Positions 25,886 to 35,264 of a stretch of DNA of 64,000 nt are shown here, one piece after another. Each line of letters starts with the position of its first letter. Positions within the stretch are counted from its first letter, which is position 1. Location: positions 1 to 64,000 of the forward strand of contig JACQAG010000047.1 in the NCBI GenBank assembly GCA_016195085.1. Direction: 5' to 3'. The position numbers and the translations under genes are program-made. The notes below the pieces were generated by a model. That model was not told where the DNA came from and made no database searches. It saw nothing but the letters and a program-made list of their open reading frames with translations. Source of the stretch: Pseudomonadota bacterium (GTDB taxonomy: Bacteria > Pseudomonadota > Alphaproteobacteria > SHVZ01).

Positions 25886-27372
25886 TCGTCGACGTAGCGC
25901 TGCTCCACGCTCGCCAGGCCTTCCACGGCTACCTGGAGCGGACCGCCGACACGGAAATCGCCATCGGTCGAGGCATTGCCATACCCATTCGCGGCTGGCT
26001 CAGACATGACCCCCGGCTGGCGCTCTCCATGCACCTTCACGCCGAAGGTTGGAGTGTCCCGATCATCTGGAAGGACGATCTCAGGCCGGATCTGATCAGA
26101 CGCACCGAAGAGGGACGCTGGGACGCAAGCGGACTTTTCGGCGGCTTTTGGGGCCTGCTCAGGCTGCCGGGTGGCGCAAGTCTGCCGGAGCTTGCCCGTC
26201 TCGACGTGGCGCTCTCCGACGGCGAGCATGCATCCTACCAAATTCCGCTGCCGAAAGGCCGCGAAGGACCGCTACGGCCGGCCGAGAAGGCGCCGCCTCT
26301 CGCGATTTGCTTGGCCACCTACCAACCCGAGTTAAGCTTGCTCGAGCGGCAGATTGCGTCGCTCAGAGCTCAGAGCGCCGAAGACTGGGTTTGCTTTGTC
26401 CAGGACGACGCCAGCGAGCCCGATCGATACCGGGAGCTGATGCGGCTGACCCAGGCCGATCGGCGCTTCATCGTCGCCCGGAATTCCGCTCGCCTCGGCT
26501 TCGTCAACAATTTTGGCGCGGCCCTGGCGCGCGTGCCGGCGGGGACGTCCTTGGTGGCGTTGTGCGACCAGGATGATTGGTGGCACCCGGACAAGCTGCA
26601 GCAGACCATCGACGCTCTCGGCCGTTTCGACCTCTGCTACTGCGACTCGCGCGCCGTCGATGCCTTCGGGCAGGAGCTGGCACCCAGCATGCAAGCCGCA
26701 TTGGGCGGGCATAGACCCTCCCTCGCCAATCTCCTATTGGGAAACCTCGTCACCGGTGCTGCGTGCGTGTTTCGTGGCGACCTCTTGGATCTGGTCCTGC
26801 CGCTCCCGCAGCTCGACGGCGTGGTCCACGACCATTGGCTCGCCGTCTGCGCCGCGGCCAGCCGCGGCATCAAGCAATTGCCGCGCGTCCTCTACGACTA
26901 CACGCAGCACGGCGACAACGCCATCGGCTTTCCCACCGCCAGCCAGCGCCCATGGCCTCGCTGGATGCACCTGCGGTCCTTCAGCTTGGCTGGCGCGCGC
27001 CGCCACGACACGCATGATTTCGTGCGTTGCGGATACGAGCTCTACTACGGCGATGCGGCGCATTGGCGCCAGGTCGTAGCACTGGCAGAGACGCTGCGTT
27101 TGCGATGTCCAGGGCAGGAGCTAGGCCCAGTCGCGGCGGCGGCCCGCTACGGGATGGACCGGCTGACATCGCTCCTGAAAGCGGCATCCTGCCAAGCGGC
27201 CCATGCAGGCCAGACGCGCGAGCTTGCCTGGGCGATCGGCGGTCGCCTGCTCCGTCGCCAGATGCGCCGCCACCGTCAGGCGTGGACCGAGCTCATCCTT
27301 GCGCATGAAGTCGCCGCTACCAAGGTGCCCGGAGCCGCGGCCGCGATCCTCTCTTTGGGGGATGACCGCTGA
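25882..27372 (+). CDS. GT2-family glycosyltransferase with N-terminal beta domain
   Basis: The product is 496 residues. The first 125 residues form a beta-rich domain (G-W-L-R-H-D-P, then R-L-D-V-A-L) of a type also seen before the methyltransferase at 33920. The GT2 domain begins near 135 with L-A-I-C-L-A-T-Y-Q-P and carries V-Q-D-D-A-S, the C-D-Q-D-D-W-W metal motif and V-H-D-H-W-L-A, typical of rhamnosyl/galactofuranosyl-type transferases. The C-terminal 150 residues are helical. It starts inside the stop of the upstream glycosyltransferase (ATGA). Confidence 0.87.
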   Translation: MIVDVALLHARQAFHGYLERTADTEIAIGRGIAIPIRGWLRHDPRLALSMHLHAEGWSVPIIWKDDLRPDLIRRTEEGRWDASGLFGGFWGLLRLPGGASLPELARLDVALSDGEHASYQIPLPKGREGPLRPAEKAPPLAICLATYQPELSLLERQIASLRAQSAEDWVCFVQDDASEPDRYRELMRLTQADRRFIVARNSARLGFVNNFGAALARVPAGTSLVALCDQDDWWHPDKLQQTIDALGRFDLCYCDSRAVDAFGQELAPSMQAALGGHRPSLANLLLGNLVTGAACVFRGDLLDLVLPLPQLDGVVHDHWLAVCAAASRGIKQLPRVLYDYTQHGDNAIGFPTASQRPWPRWMHLRSFSLAGARRHDTHDFVRCGYELYYGDAAHWRQVVALAETLRLRCPGQELGPVAAAARYGMDRLTSLLKAASCQAAHAGQTRELAWAIGGRLLRRQMRRHRQAWTELILAHEVAATKVPGAAAAILSLGDDR

Positions 27373-27437
27373 GCCTCGGATTGGCAGAGTCGACCGCGCG
27401 CTCCTCGCGCCGGCGCGGCCGGGTTGGCCGTCCGCCG

Positions 27438-27466
27438 TTGACTGCGCAAGAGGCCTAGGTGATACT
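27438..27466 (+). promoter_or_regulatory. Sigma-70-like promoter of the GH26-like gene
   Basis: TTGACT and GATACT are separated by exactly 17 bases. Predicted initiation near 27473 leaves a very short leader before ATG codons at 27485 and 27497. Confidence 0.55.
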
Positions 27467-27484
27467 ACTTGATCTTGTGGAGCA

Positions 27485-30226
27485 ATGGGGCGAGTAATGA
27501 ATAGAATGTTCCGTGTTCGCACCGTTTTACTTGCGATATTACTAATAATTGCGGCGGCCTGGTCTTTAAAAGGCGCGACCGCCGCCGACATCATCGAAAT
27601 CGACAACAATCTCGTCGAGGGACAAACCGTCTCCGCCACCATCCGCGTCGTCGGCTACGCGCAGATCCCCAATCGCGACGGTTATGTCGACATTTTCTTC
27701 AACGGCACCAAGATCGGCCGCGCCACCTACGGCACCAATCGGCCCGAGGCCGGCTTGCAGAACATGGGCTACATCCTCGATGTCGACACCGAGCCCCTGG
27801 CGAACGGCACGACGCTGATCGAGGCCAAGGCGTTCACCACGGCGGGGGCGCCCGTCGGCACCGCCTCCCGAAACGTCCGCATCAACAATCTGACGCTGAT
27901 CGGCGCGATCGAAACGCCGGCGAGCGGCTCGACCGTATCGGGCGGCAGCGTGGTCCTCAAGGGTTGGGCTTTGGTCAGCGGCGGATTCAAGAGCCTCGAG
28001 ATGCTGATGGACGGCCGTTTGCTGACCACGCTCGCGCTCGACCAAGCACGGCCCGACGTACTGACGGCGTTTCCGGGCTATAGCATCGCCACCCCGGGCT
28101 ACCAGAAGACCGTCGATCTCTCGACCTCCGCCCAGGGCAATCACAGCCTCGCCCTGGTCGGGGTTGCCACCTCCGGCCGCCGGCGCCAGATCGCAACCTC
28201 GGTCTTCAAGCTCGACCTCGGCCTGGCGATGATCGGCTCGATCGACAGTCCCCTGATCAATCAGGCCCAGGCGCTGACCGACCCGACGGTAACGATCTCC
28301 GGTTGGGCCTCGAGCCCGCTCGCCGTGTCAAAGGTGCGCGCCTACGTCAATGATCGCCTGGTCGGCGAGACCAGCTACTTCACCGACCGCGCCGACATCC
28401 GCGCGCTCATTCCCAGCAACGCCTATGGGTCCGGCTATTACATGGTCGTGCCCAACCTGACGTTCCGTGACGGCGACAACACGCTTACGGTGGAGATCAC
28501 CGACGTGGCCGGACGACGCGCCTTGGCCGACAGAGGGCTCAGCACGAGGCCGAGCTTCAACGTCACGAGCGGGCGGCGTCTGGTTGGAGCGCATCTGCGT
28601 CCGAAGACCGACTACCGGACGGCGATCGCCAATTTCGGCACGGCGGTCGGAAAGACGCCCGACATCGTCATGTATTTCATCGGCTTCAAGAGCGGAACGA
28701 GCGACACCACCTTCAACACCTACCCCTATCTGCCGACGCAGATCGGGCTCGCCGACGCCATCCCCATGATCACCTGGGAGACGCTGGCAACGGGCGACGT
28801 GGTGCAGCCGGCCTTTACCCTGGATCAGCTCAACGCCGGCGCTTACGACACCTACATCTCGAGCTTCGCCGCGCAGATCAAAGCCTTTGGCGATCCGGTG
28901 CTGATCCGCTTCGACCACGAGTTCAACGGCGACTATTATCCTTGGGCGCCGGCCGCCAACAACAACGGCAACGATCCGGAGAAATACATCGCGCTGTGGC
29001 GCCGCATGATCGGCCTCTTTGAGACCGCGGGCGCCACCAACGTCTTTTGGGTCTGGGCGCCCAACTATCAGGCGCCGACCACCGTGGCGGCGCCCGCGAA
29101 CGATCCCCTCAACTACTATCCCGGCGACGGCTACGTGGATTTCATCGGCGTCAGCGCCTACAACTGGGGCCAGGATCCGGTGCGCGGCGCCGGCTGGCAG
29201 GTGCCGTCGGTCCTATTCGGCAATTTCGTCGCCACCATGGCCCGCAGCGTATCGTCCAAGCCGATCCTGGTTTCCGAGATCGGCACCTCGCCCTCCTATA
29301 GCAGCAACAGCGAGCCCACCTGGATCGGCGATGGGTTCACGCTGCTCGGCACTTATTCGAATGTCAAAGGCGCGGTCTGGTTCAACGACTTCGCCTACGA
29401 GGACAACAACGGCATGGATTTCCGCGTGGCGACCACGGCCGACGGAGGGGCGGTGTCCGCCGATGTGACCACCGCCTTCAAGACGGCGATTCAAGGTTTC
29501 ACCACGCGCAACTCGTCGGCCTTGCGCTTGCCGGAATCCGGCTGGTGGTATTCCGCCAGCGAGCAGGGCAGCGGCTACGCCCTGGAGTTCCAGCGCTCGA
29601 GCCTGTTCATGGCCGTCTACACCTATGCGAGCGACGGCACCTCCCAGTGGTACGTTTCGCTCGGCCCCATGCAGTCGCCCACCCATTATGATGGGTCGCT
29701 GCTGGCCTATCAGAACGGGCAGACCTTGTCGGGCAGCTATCGCCAGCCCACGGTGGGCACTTCGCCAGGAACGGTCGCCCTCGACTTCAGCTCGCGAACC
29801 GCCGCGACTCTCACCGTCGGCGGTCGGCAGATCCAGATAACCCGGTTTCCGTTCGTCACCAACGGCATCGCGCTTCGCGGCACGGCTGGGTATGCGCAGA
29901 CCGGCTGGTGGTGGAATCCCTCGCAAAGCGGCACCGGATACTTCATCGAGAATCAGGCAACGAGCCTCTATCTCGCCGCCTACTACTATGACAGCCGCGG
30001 CCAGGCGACCTGGTATTACAGCAGCGCGCCGAACCTGCTCCCGACCGTCTTCGGATCGAGCCTCTATTTGACTGCGAATGGGCCAATGATCTCCGGCCGC
30101 TCGACCGGCAGCCTGACGTCTGCCTCCGTCGGCGGGTTCTCGCTCAACACCAGCGCGCCCGACACCGGCACCGTGACCCTGCCCAATTCGACGACGGTTC
30201 CGCTGCAGCGGTACAGGTTCCAGTAG
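27485..30226 (+). CDS. Secreted GH26-like glycoside hydrolase with beta-sandwich and C-terminal repeat domains
   Basis: The product is 913 residues. A signal peptide (V-L-L-A-I-L-L-I-I-A-A-A-W, cleavage after about residue 33) is followed by three Ig-like segments (about 35-360), a GH26-like (beta/alpha)8 domain (about 365-680) and two related C-terminal domains starting at about 683 (S-G-W-W-Y-S-A-S-E-Q-G-S-G-Y) and 805 (T-G-W-W-W-N-P-S-Q-S-G-T-G-Y). Candidate catalytic residues are Glu479 in R-F-D-H-E-F-N-G and Glu598 in V-S-E-I-G-T. GH26 enzymes cleave beta-mannans, so it may trim or release the mannose-containing glycan of this locus (inference). ATG at 27497 is an alternative start. Confidence 0.82.
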   Translation: MGRVMNRMFRVRTVLLAILLIIAAAWSLKGATAADIIEIDNNLVEGQTVSATIRVVGYAQIPNRDGYVDIFFNGTKIGRATYGTNRPEAGLQNMGYILDVDTEPLANGTTLIEAKAFTTAGAPVGTASRNVRINNLTLIGAIETPASGSTVSGGSVVLKGWALVSGGFKSLEMLMDGRLLTTLALDQARPDVLTAFPGYSIATPGYQKTVDLSTSAQGNHSLALVGVATSGRRRQIATSVFKLDLGLAMIGSIDSPLINQAQALTDPTVTISGWASSPLAVSKVRAYVNDRLVGETSYFTDRADIRALIPSNAYGSGYYMVVPNLTFRDGDNTLTVEITDVAGRRALADRGLSTRPSFNVTSGRRLVGAHLRPKTDYRTAIANFGTAVGKTPDIVMYFIGFKSGTSDTTFNTYPYLPTQIGLADAIPMITWETLATGDVVQPAFTLDQLNAGAYDTYISSFAAQIKAFGDPVLIRFDHEFNGDYYPWAPAANNNGNDPEKYIALWRRMIGLFETAGATNVFWVWAPNYQAPTTVAAPANDPLNYYPGDGYVDFIGVSAYNWGQDPVRGAGWQVPSVLFGNFVATMARSVSSKPILVSEIGTSPSYSSNSEPTWIGDGFTLLGTYSNVKGAVWFNDFAYEDNNGMDFRVATTADGGAVSADVTTAFKTAIQGFTTRNSSALRLPESGWWYSASEQGSGYALEFQRSSLFMAVYTYASDGTSQWYVSLGPMQSPTHYDGSLLAYQNGQTLSGSYRQPTVGTSPGTVALDFSSRTAATLTVGGRQIQITRFPFVTNGIALRGTAGYAQTGWWWNPSQSGTGYFIENQATSLYLAAYYYDSRGQATWYYSSAPNLLPTVFGSSLYLTANGPMISGRSTGSLTSASVGGFSLNTSAPDTGTVTLPNSTTVPLQRYRFQ

Positions 30227-30247
30227 GCGCTTCGGCGGATGGGATCG

Positions 30248-33200
30248 CTAGAGCGCCGCCGCGGACGCGGGCGCACGCGCGGTTCCCGGCGGGATGGCGG
30301 CATCGCTGCCGCCGGCGGCCCAAGGCCGCACGACGCGCGGCGGATAGGCGATCTCGATCTGGGCGGCCATCAGCGACAGATTGGGACTGAAATAGGGATC
30401 TGAGGCAAGCGCTGCTCGCCAGCGCGCCGTCATATAGTCCGCCTCCTTCTTGAAGCGCTCGCTTCGGTCGCCGTCGAACACGTCGGAGCCGCGCGAGGCC
30501 GATTCGAGATGGTATAGCTCCGCATAGGGCGTCCAGACGATGCGATACCCCGCTTCTCTGAGCCTGAGGCAGAGGTCGACGTCGTTGTAGGCGACCTTCA
30601 AATTGACCTCGTCGAAGCCGCCAGCCGCTTCGAACAGCCGTCGCTTCACGATCATGCAAGCCGCAGTCACGCAAGAGACGCTGCGCACGATCTGCAATTG
30701 TCCATAATAGCCGATATCAGAGCGCGAGGTGTGGGTTTCCAAATGTCCGGCCACGCCCATGACGCCAAGCACCACGCCGGCATGCTGAACCGTGTCGTTC
30801 CGGTAGTAGAGCTTGGCACCGACCGCGGCGATGTCGGCGGGGATGACTTGCGCCACCATTTCCTCGAGCCAATCCGGCTGCATCACTTCGATGTCGTTGT
30901 TGATGAAGCCGATGATCTCTCCGGTTGCGATGCGCACCGCGGCGTTGTTCAAAGCAGCGAAATTGAATGCGCCTTCGATCCGAAGCACGCGGACTCGAGG
31001 GTCGGCAACGATCTGGCCGAGATAGTCCAGGGTCGCCGGCTCGCGGCTCTCGTTGTCGACGATCACAACCTCGAGGTCGGGATAGGCGGTGCGGTTGAGC
31101 AGCCCATCGACGCAAGTCCTCAACAGCTGCAACCGATCGCGGGTCGGAACGATCAGCGTGACGCGCGACGCCGGATCGGGCAGGAAGCGGCGGGCGCGGT
31201 ACCAGGCGGCGATGCGATTCTCCTGGATCTCCACCCGCTCGCCCGTCGTAACGAAATGGTCGCGCAAGGCGCGGCGCGCCGCATCGGTGGCCACCTCGAG
31301 GTTGCGGCTGGAGAATGTCCCGGCACCCGGAAAGATGCGCCAGTGATAAAGGACGAAGGGGATGTGCCTGATACGCTCCGGCTTGGTGCTGGCCGAGATC
31401 CTGAGCGCCAGGTCATGATCCTGGCTGCCCTCGAAGCCCTCGCGGAAGCCGCCGAGCTCGCGCACCCGGGATGCGCGATAGACGCCGAGATGGCTCACGT
31501 AGTTCTGCGCGATGAGGCGCTCGGGATCCCAGTCCGGCTTGAAGAACGCCCCGTAGCGCCGGCCATTTTCGTCGAGCTTGTCCTCATCGGAGTAGATCAG
31601 GTCCGCATCCGGATGCTCATTGAGCTCCGCCACGACCATGTAGAGAGCATGCGTCGGCAGCAGATCGTCATGGTCCATCAACGCGATGAAGTCGCCGGTC
31701 GCGATCTCGAGCGCGGAGTTGCTCGCGGCCGATATGTGGCCGTTCTCCTTGCGAATCACCACCTTGATGCGCGGCTCGCGCTTGGCATACTCACGCAGCG
31801 TCTTCGCCACATGCGGATCCGTCGACGCATCATCGGCGATGCACAGCTCCCAATCGGCATAGAGCTGTGCCACGATCGAATCGATCGCGGCCCGAAGATA
31901 GGGCTCGGGCGTATTCCAGACTGGCATGACGACGGAGATTTTCGGCCGCAGCTTCAGGCGGCCGATGTGCCGCGTGATCGCCGCCTCATCCTCCGGACCC
32001 AGCGTATCGAAAAGCTTGACCCAAGAGTCGTAGCTGGCCACGTCGGCGCTGAACAGCTTGGTGATCCCGTTCTTGAATTCCCCGAAGCCCTTGCGCGGGA
32101 CCATCCTGAGGCCGCGGATGAAGGCGCGCGGGTATCTGATCATGGCGCGCATCGCCAATCCGATCGGGCGCACCTCGCTGATGGCGATCGGGCCGAGCTT
32201 GAACTCCCCCGGCCGGTCGGTCGGATCGAGCCGCAGCGAGACGGTTTCTTCCGGCAAGCGTATGAGAGTCCTGCAGACGCCGCTGCGAAGGATCGGCAGC
32301 GGAATGCCTGCCAGCAACCCGCGCGCCGGCTCGCCGAACGCGTAGAGCACCGGCCGAACCGGCGGCTGCGCGTCCTCCACCTCGAAGCGAATGAATGCCC
32401 AGCCTCGGGGCGCCCTCCCGCGCGCGCTGTCGATCCAAATCTGCGGATCGAATCCGTCGCTGCGCCAGCGGCCGCCGCCCAGATCCTCGAGCTCGTGGCT
32501 GCTTGCGATCCGCATCTTGTGTCGCCGCGGATGTCTCAGGCCCAAGAACAACCGCAGCAAGCGGCCGGCCAAGCGGATCGGACGCGACCACCGCCACGAC
32601 CGCGACGACACCATCGTCTCGATCTGCTGCTGGCGGAGCTGCGCGATCGTCTCGACGTTGGCGAGGCGATTCCTCGTTTCGGCCAGCCGGGCTTCGGTGC
32701 CGCTGAGCTGCTCGTCGCGCGTCCGCAGCTCAGCCTCGACGCTGCGCAGCCCCTCATCGCGCCCGTGCAGCAGCGCGCCGACCTCCGCTTCCCGGTTCCT
32801 GGCGGCTTCAGCCGCGCCTCTGACGCGCTCCTCCAGGTCGGCGATGACCGCCGCCTTCGCTTCTAGGATCTTGCCGATCTCCTTTTCCCGGTTCCTGCCG
32901 GCTTCGGCCGCGCTACGGATGCGCTCCTCCAGGACCGCAATGGTTGCCGCCCTCGCCTCCAGGATCTCGCCGATCTCTTTTTCGCGGTTCCTGGCGGCTT
33001 CGGCCGCATCTCGGATGCGCTCTTCGAGATCGGCGGCGTCCCGTTCAAGATTGGCAATGTGGGTTTCGCGCTCATCGAGCCGCTCGGAGAGTCGGCTCGC
33101 GGCCGCGCCGGCCATGATGCCGGAGCCAAGCGCGCCGAAGAAGCTGCGGACCTCGGAGGTGATCTGGCCGTCCTTCGCCGCAACCCGGGTCAGCCATTCG

Positions 33201-33877
33201 ATCGCCGTCCCGCCGGCGCCGACCGCGAGAACGCCCAAGCCATTGCTGTGCAGGAATGTGAAGGATGGAAACTGCCGGCTGATTTCCTCCCAAAACCGCC
33301 ACACGCCGAAATCATGCTCGTGCACGTTGATGTCGTGGAACAGCACGACCGCGCGCTGGCTCAGCTTTGGCAACCAGGTCTCGAAGTCGTGCTTGACGGC
33401 TTCGTAGGTGTGCATGCCGTCGATATGCAGGAGATCGATCGAACGCTCGGAGAAATGCGCGGCCGCCTCATCGAAGGTCGACTTCATCAGCCTCGAGAAA
33501 TGCCCGTAAAGCGGATCGTGGTAGGAGCTGAGGTCTCGATAGACGGTCTCGTCGTAGAAACCGGCATGCTCGTCACCCCGCCAGGTATCGACGGCGTAGC
33601 ACCGCGTGGACAGGCCGAGCTGGAGGACCGCCTGACAAAAGGCGAGGTAGGAATTGCCCATATGGGTCCCGAGCTCGACCAGGAGCGAGGGGCGCAGCAC
33701 GTCGATGAGCCAGAATGCGAACGGGGTGTGCCCGTTCCAGGCGGGCGGCGGCGGCAGCCGGCTCGGCGACTGCAAGGCAATCGCCCGCAGCAGCATGGCA
33801 GCCGTCGTCGGATCGATCATCGTGTCCGCCCCGGTGCCGGCTGACTCGCCGGAACGCGTGCGCGCCGCTTTGGTCAT
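30248..33877 (-). CDS. Fusion: SAM methyltransferase + tandem coiled coil + beta domain + two GT2 domains
   Basis: The product is 1209 residues. Residues 1-235 are a class I methyltransferase of the TylF/cephalosporin-hydroxylase-like type ([27 protein letters not shown]). Residues 265-430 are a coiled coil with three 32-residue repeats (284-379). A basic hydrophobic segment follows, then a beta domain at about 455-600. GT2 domains start at about 644 ([15 protein letters not shown]) and 904 ([16 protein letters not shown]). It would extend and perhaps methyl-cap the chain in one polypeptide. ATG at 33820 is an alternative start. Confidence 0.86.
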   Translation of the reverse strand: MTKAARTRSGESAGTGADTMIDPTTAAMLLRAIALQSPSRLPPPPAWNGHTPFAFWLIDVLRPSLLVELGTHMGNSYLAFCQAVLQLGLSTRCYAVDTWRGDEHAGFYDETVYRDLSSYHDPLYGHFSRLMKSTFDEAAAHFSERSIDLLHIDGMHTYEAVKHDFETWLPKLSQRAVVLFHDINVHEHDFGVWRFWEEISRQFPSFTFLHSNGLGVLAVGAGGTAIEWLTRVAAKDGQITSEVRSFFGALGSGIMAGAAASRLSERLDERETHIANLERDAADLEERIRDAAEAARNREKEIGEILEARAATIAVLEERIRSAAEAGRNREKEIGKILEAKAAVIADLEERVRGAAEAARNREAEVGALLHGRDEGLRSVEAELRTRDEQLSGTEARLAETRNRLANVETIAQLRQQQIETMVSSRSWRWSRPIRLAGRLLRLFLGLRHPRRHKMRIASSHELEDLGGGRWRSDGFDPQIWIDSARGRAPRGWAFIRFEVEDAQPPVRPVLYAFGEPARGLLAGIPLPILRSGVCRTLIRLPEETVSLRLDPTDRPGEFKLGPIAISEVRPIGLAMRAMIRYPRAFIRGLRMVPRKGFGEFKNGITKLFSADVASYDSWVKLFDTLGPEDEAAITRHIGRLKLRPKISVVMPVWNTPEPYLRAAIDSIVAQLYADWELCIADDASTDPHVAKTLREYAKREPRIKVVIRKENGHISAASNSALEIATGDFIALMDHDDLLPTHALYMVVAELNEHPDADLIYSDEDKLDENGRRYGAFFKPDWDPERLIAQNYVSHLGVYRASRVRELGGFREGFEGSQDHDLALRISASTKPERIRHIPFVLYHWRIFPGAGTFSSRNLEVATDAARRALRDHFVTTGERVEIQENRIAAWYRARRFLPDPASRVTLIVPTRDRLQLLRTCVDGLLNRTAYPDLEVVIVDNESREPATLDYLGQIVADPRVRVLRIEGAFNFAALNNAAVRIATGEIIGFINNDIEVMQPDWLEEMVAQVIPADIAAVGAKLYYRNDTVQHAGVVLGVMGVAGHLETHTSRSDIGYYGQLQIVRSVSCVTAACMIVKRRLFEAAGGFDEVNLKVAYNDVDLCLRLREAGYRIVWTPYAELYHLESASRGSDVFDGDRSERFKKEADYMTARWRAALASDPYFSPNLSLMAAQIEIAYPPRVVRPWAAGGSDAAIPPGTARAPASAAAL
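32741..33028 (-). repeat. Three tandem 96-bp coding repeats (coiled coil)
   Basis: Units at 33028-32933, 32932-32837 and 32836-32741 each begin with codons for L-E-E-R-[IV]-R and keep A-A-E-A-[AG]-R-N-R-E. The first two are nearly identical in protein and close in DNA; the third is diverged in its second half. Repeat number could vary between strains and change coiled-coil length. Confidence 0.85.
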
Positions 33878-33919
33878 TTTGCCACGCTTGGAATGTCCCT
33901 CAACCCGTCTGGGGCGCCG

Positions 33920-34969
33920 TCAGGCCCGCCCGTCGATCGCGGCCTCAAAATCCGCCATTTCGCAGCACGCGACAAGGCTGACGAAATACACCGTCTCCTG
34001 GACCCGGGTCATCGCGATACGTCCGAAATTCACCCGTTGGAAGAATGGCTTGAGGCACTCGAACAGGCTCTCCTGGGTGAAGAAGTTGAGATGGGTGGAT
34101 TCCAGGAGGTGCCAGGGTATGAGTCCATGGCGAGAGCCGAGCGGAATAGCCGACATGTCGGGCACGGTCAATATCGCCTGGCGCCGGCAGATGCGAGCGA
34201 TTTCGGCGATGGCGGCCCGATAGTCCTCGATGTGCTCGACGACCTCCGTCGCCACCACCACATCGAAGCTCTTGTCGCCGAACGGCATGGGCAAGCGCCC
34301 GTCATACAGCCTCACATAGGGGGCCGCCTCGGCGAGGAGAGCGTCTCGAATGGGCCCGCGATCAAGTTCGATGCCGAAGGCCTCCCGACCTTGGGCGCGC
34401 ATCGCAGCCACCAGCGGACCGGCGCCGCAACCGAAGTCGAGCACGCTGCCCCTGGTGGACTCGACGAGCGCCAAGACCTCGGGGTGTACCTGCAAGCCTG
34501 GAGGGCCAAATCCATAGATTTGGTCCCGTCCCAGCACGCGCTTGGAATGGAATAGCTCGTAGAGGCCGGGCTGCGTGAATGGCCTCGGCTGGATCACCTT
34601 CGGTGGATGTCCTTCGATCTCGACGCTGACCGGCACCGCCGGCCTCAAGAGCCACGCCTCGGGCACGAGATATTCAAAGACGAAGCCGGGCATGGCGAAG
34701 GGGGGGCGCGGAGAGGCGGGCACGTCCGGACGAAAGCAGCGATAGAGCTTGTTCAACTCGAGCACGTCATCCCCGAGGCGCAGCCTGGGCGGATGCAATC
34801 GCTCGCTCGTCTCGTACGACCATCCAAAGATCCGAATGAGGCCGGTCGGATCGATATTGATCCAGTCGAGAATGCCCCATGGCGTGGTCCATCCGAGCGG
34901 CGTCGCGTCCGCCTGCGATGGTTCCGGCGGCAAGTCCTTGCGGGACCGACGACGGAGTCGTCCGAGCAT
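33920..34969 (-). CDS. Class I SAM-dependent methyltransferase with N-terminal beta domain
   Basis: The product is 349 residues from the ATG at 34969; a TTG at 35029 would add 20 residues and neither start has a strong ribosome binding site. Residues 25-125 form a beta-rich domain (G-L-I-R-I-F-G-W-S). The methyltransferase has motif I V-L-D-F-G-C-G-A-G-P, an acidic F-G-I-E-L-D loop, V-V-V-A-T-E-V-V-E-H-I-E-D-Y and W-H-L-L-E-S-T-H-L-N-F-F, as in Methyltransf_11/23 enzymes of polysaccharide loci. It probably methylates a sugar or terminal group. It is read in the same direction as the fusion gene, 43 bases upstream of it. Confidence 0.82.
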   Translation of the reverse strand: MLGRLRRRSRKDLPPEPSQADATPLGWTTPWGILDWINIDPTGLIRIFGWSYETSERLHPPRLRLGDDVLELNKLYRCFRPDVPASPRPPFAMPGFVFEYLVPEAWLLRPAVPVSVEIEGHPPKVIQPRPFTQPGLYELFHSKRVLGRDQIYGFGPPGLQVHPEVLALVESTRGSVLDFGCGAGPLVAAMRAQGREAFGIELDRGPIRDALLAEAAPYVRLYDGRLPMPFGDKSFDVVVATEVVEHIEDYRAAIAEIARICRRQAILTVPDMSAIPLGSRHGLIPWHLLESTHLNFFTQESLFECLKPFFQRVNFGRIAMTRVQETVYFVSLVACCEMADFEAAIDGRA

Positions 34970-35264
34970 TGAGGAGAAAGCAGACACCCGGCGCGAACCT
35001 CTCTGGCAGCCAGCCTTCGGCGGACGCAAGCTCGGTTACGTCTGGCCACATTGTCAACATGGCAGATCCGAAGCCGCCATGCGCTCGGCCCCGGGCCCCG
35101 GCAAAGATCACCGGCCGCTGACTGCACCCTTTGCCGGAGCCGGCGTCAGGCTCGACGCCGGGCTCGCTGCACCGCTATAAGTCTCCGTCCGCGAACCGCG
35201 GATATGGCGGGCGACCTTCGGGTCACCCGCGCCCAAGACCCGGCGAATACCACTGCCTCCAGCC

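Noticed and set aside
32741-33028. Possible CRISPR-like array because of regular 96-bp units
   Set aside because: The units are in-frame protein repeats encoding a coiled coil, without spacers; no CRISPR array was found anywhere in the window.
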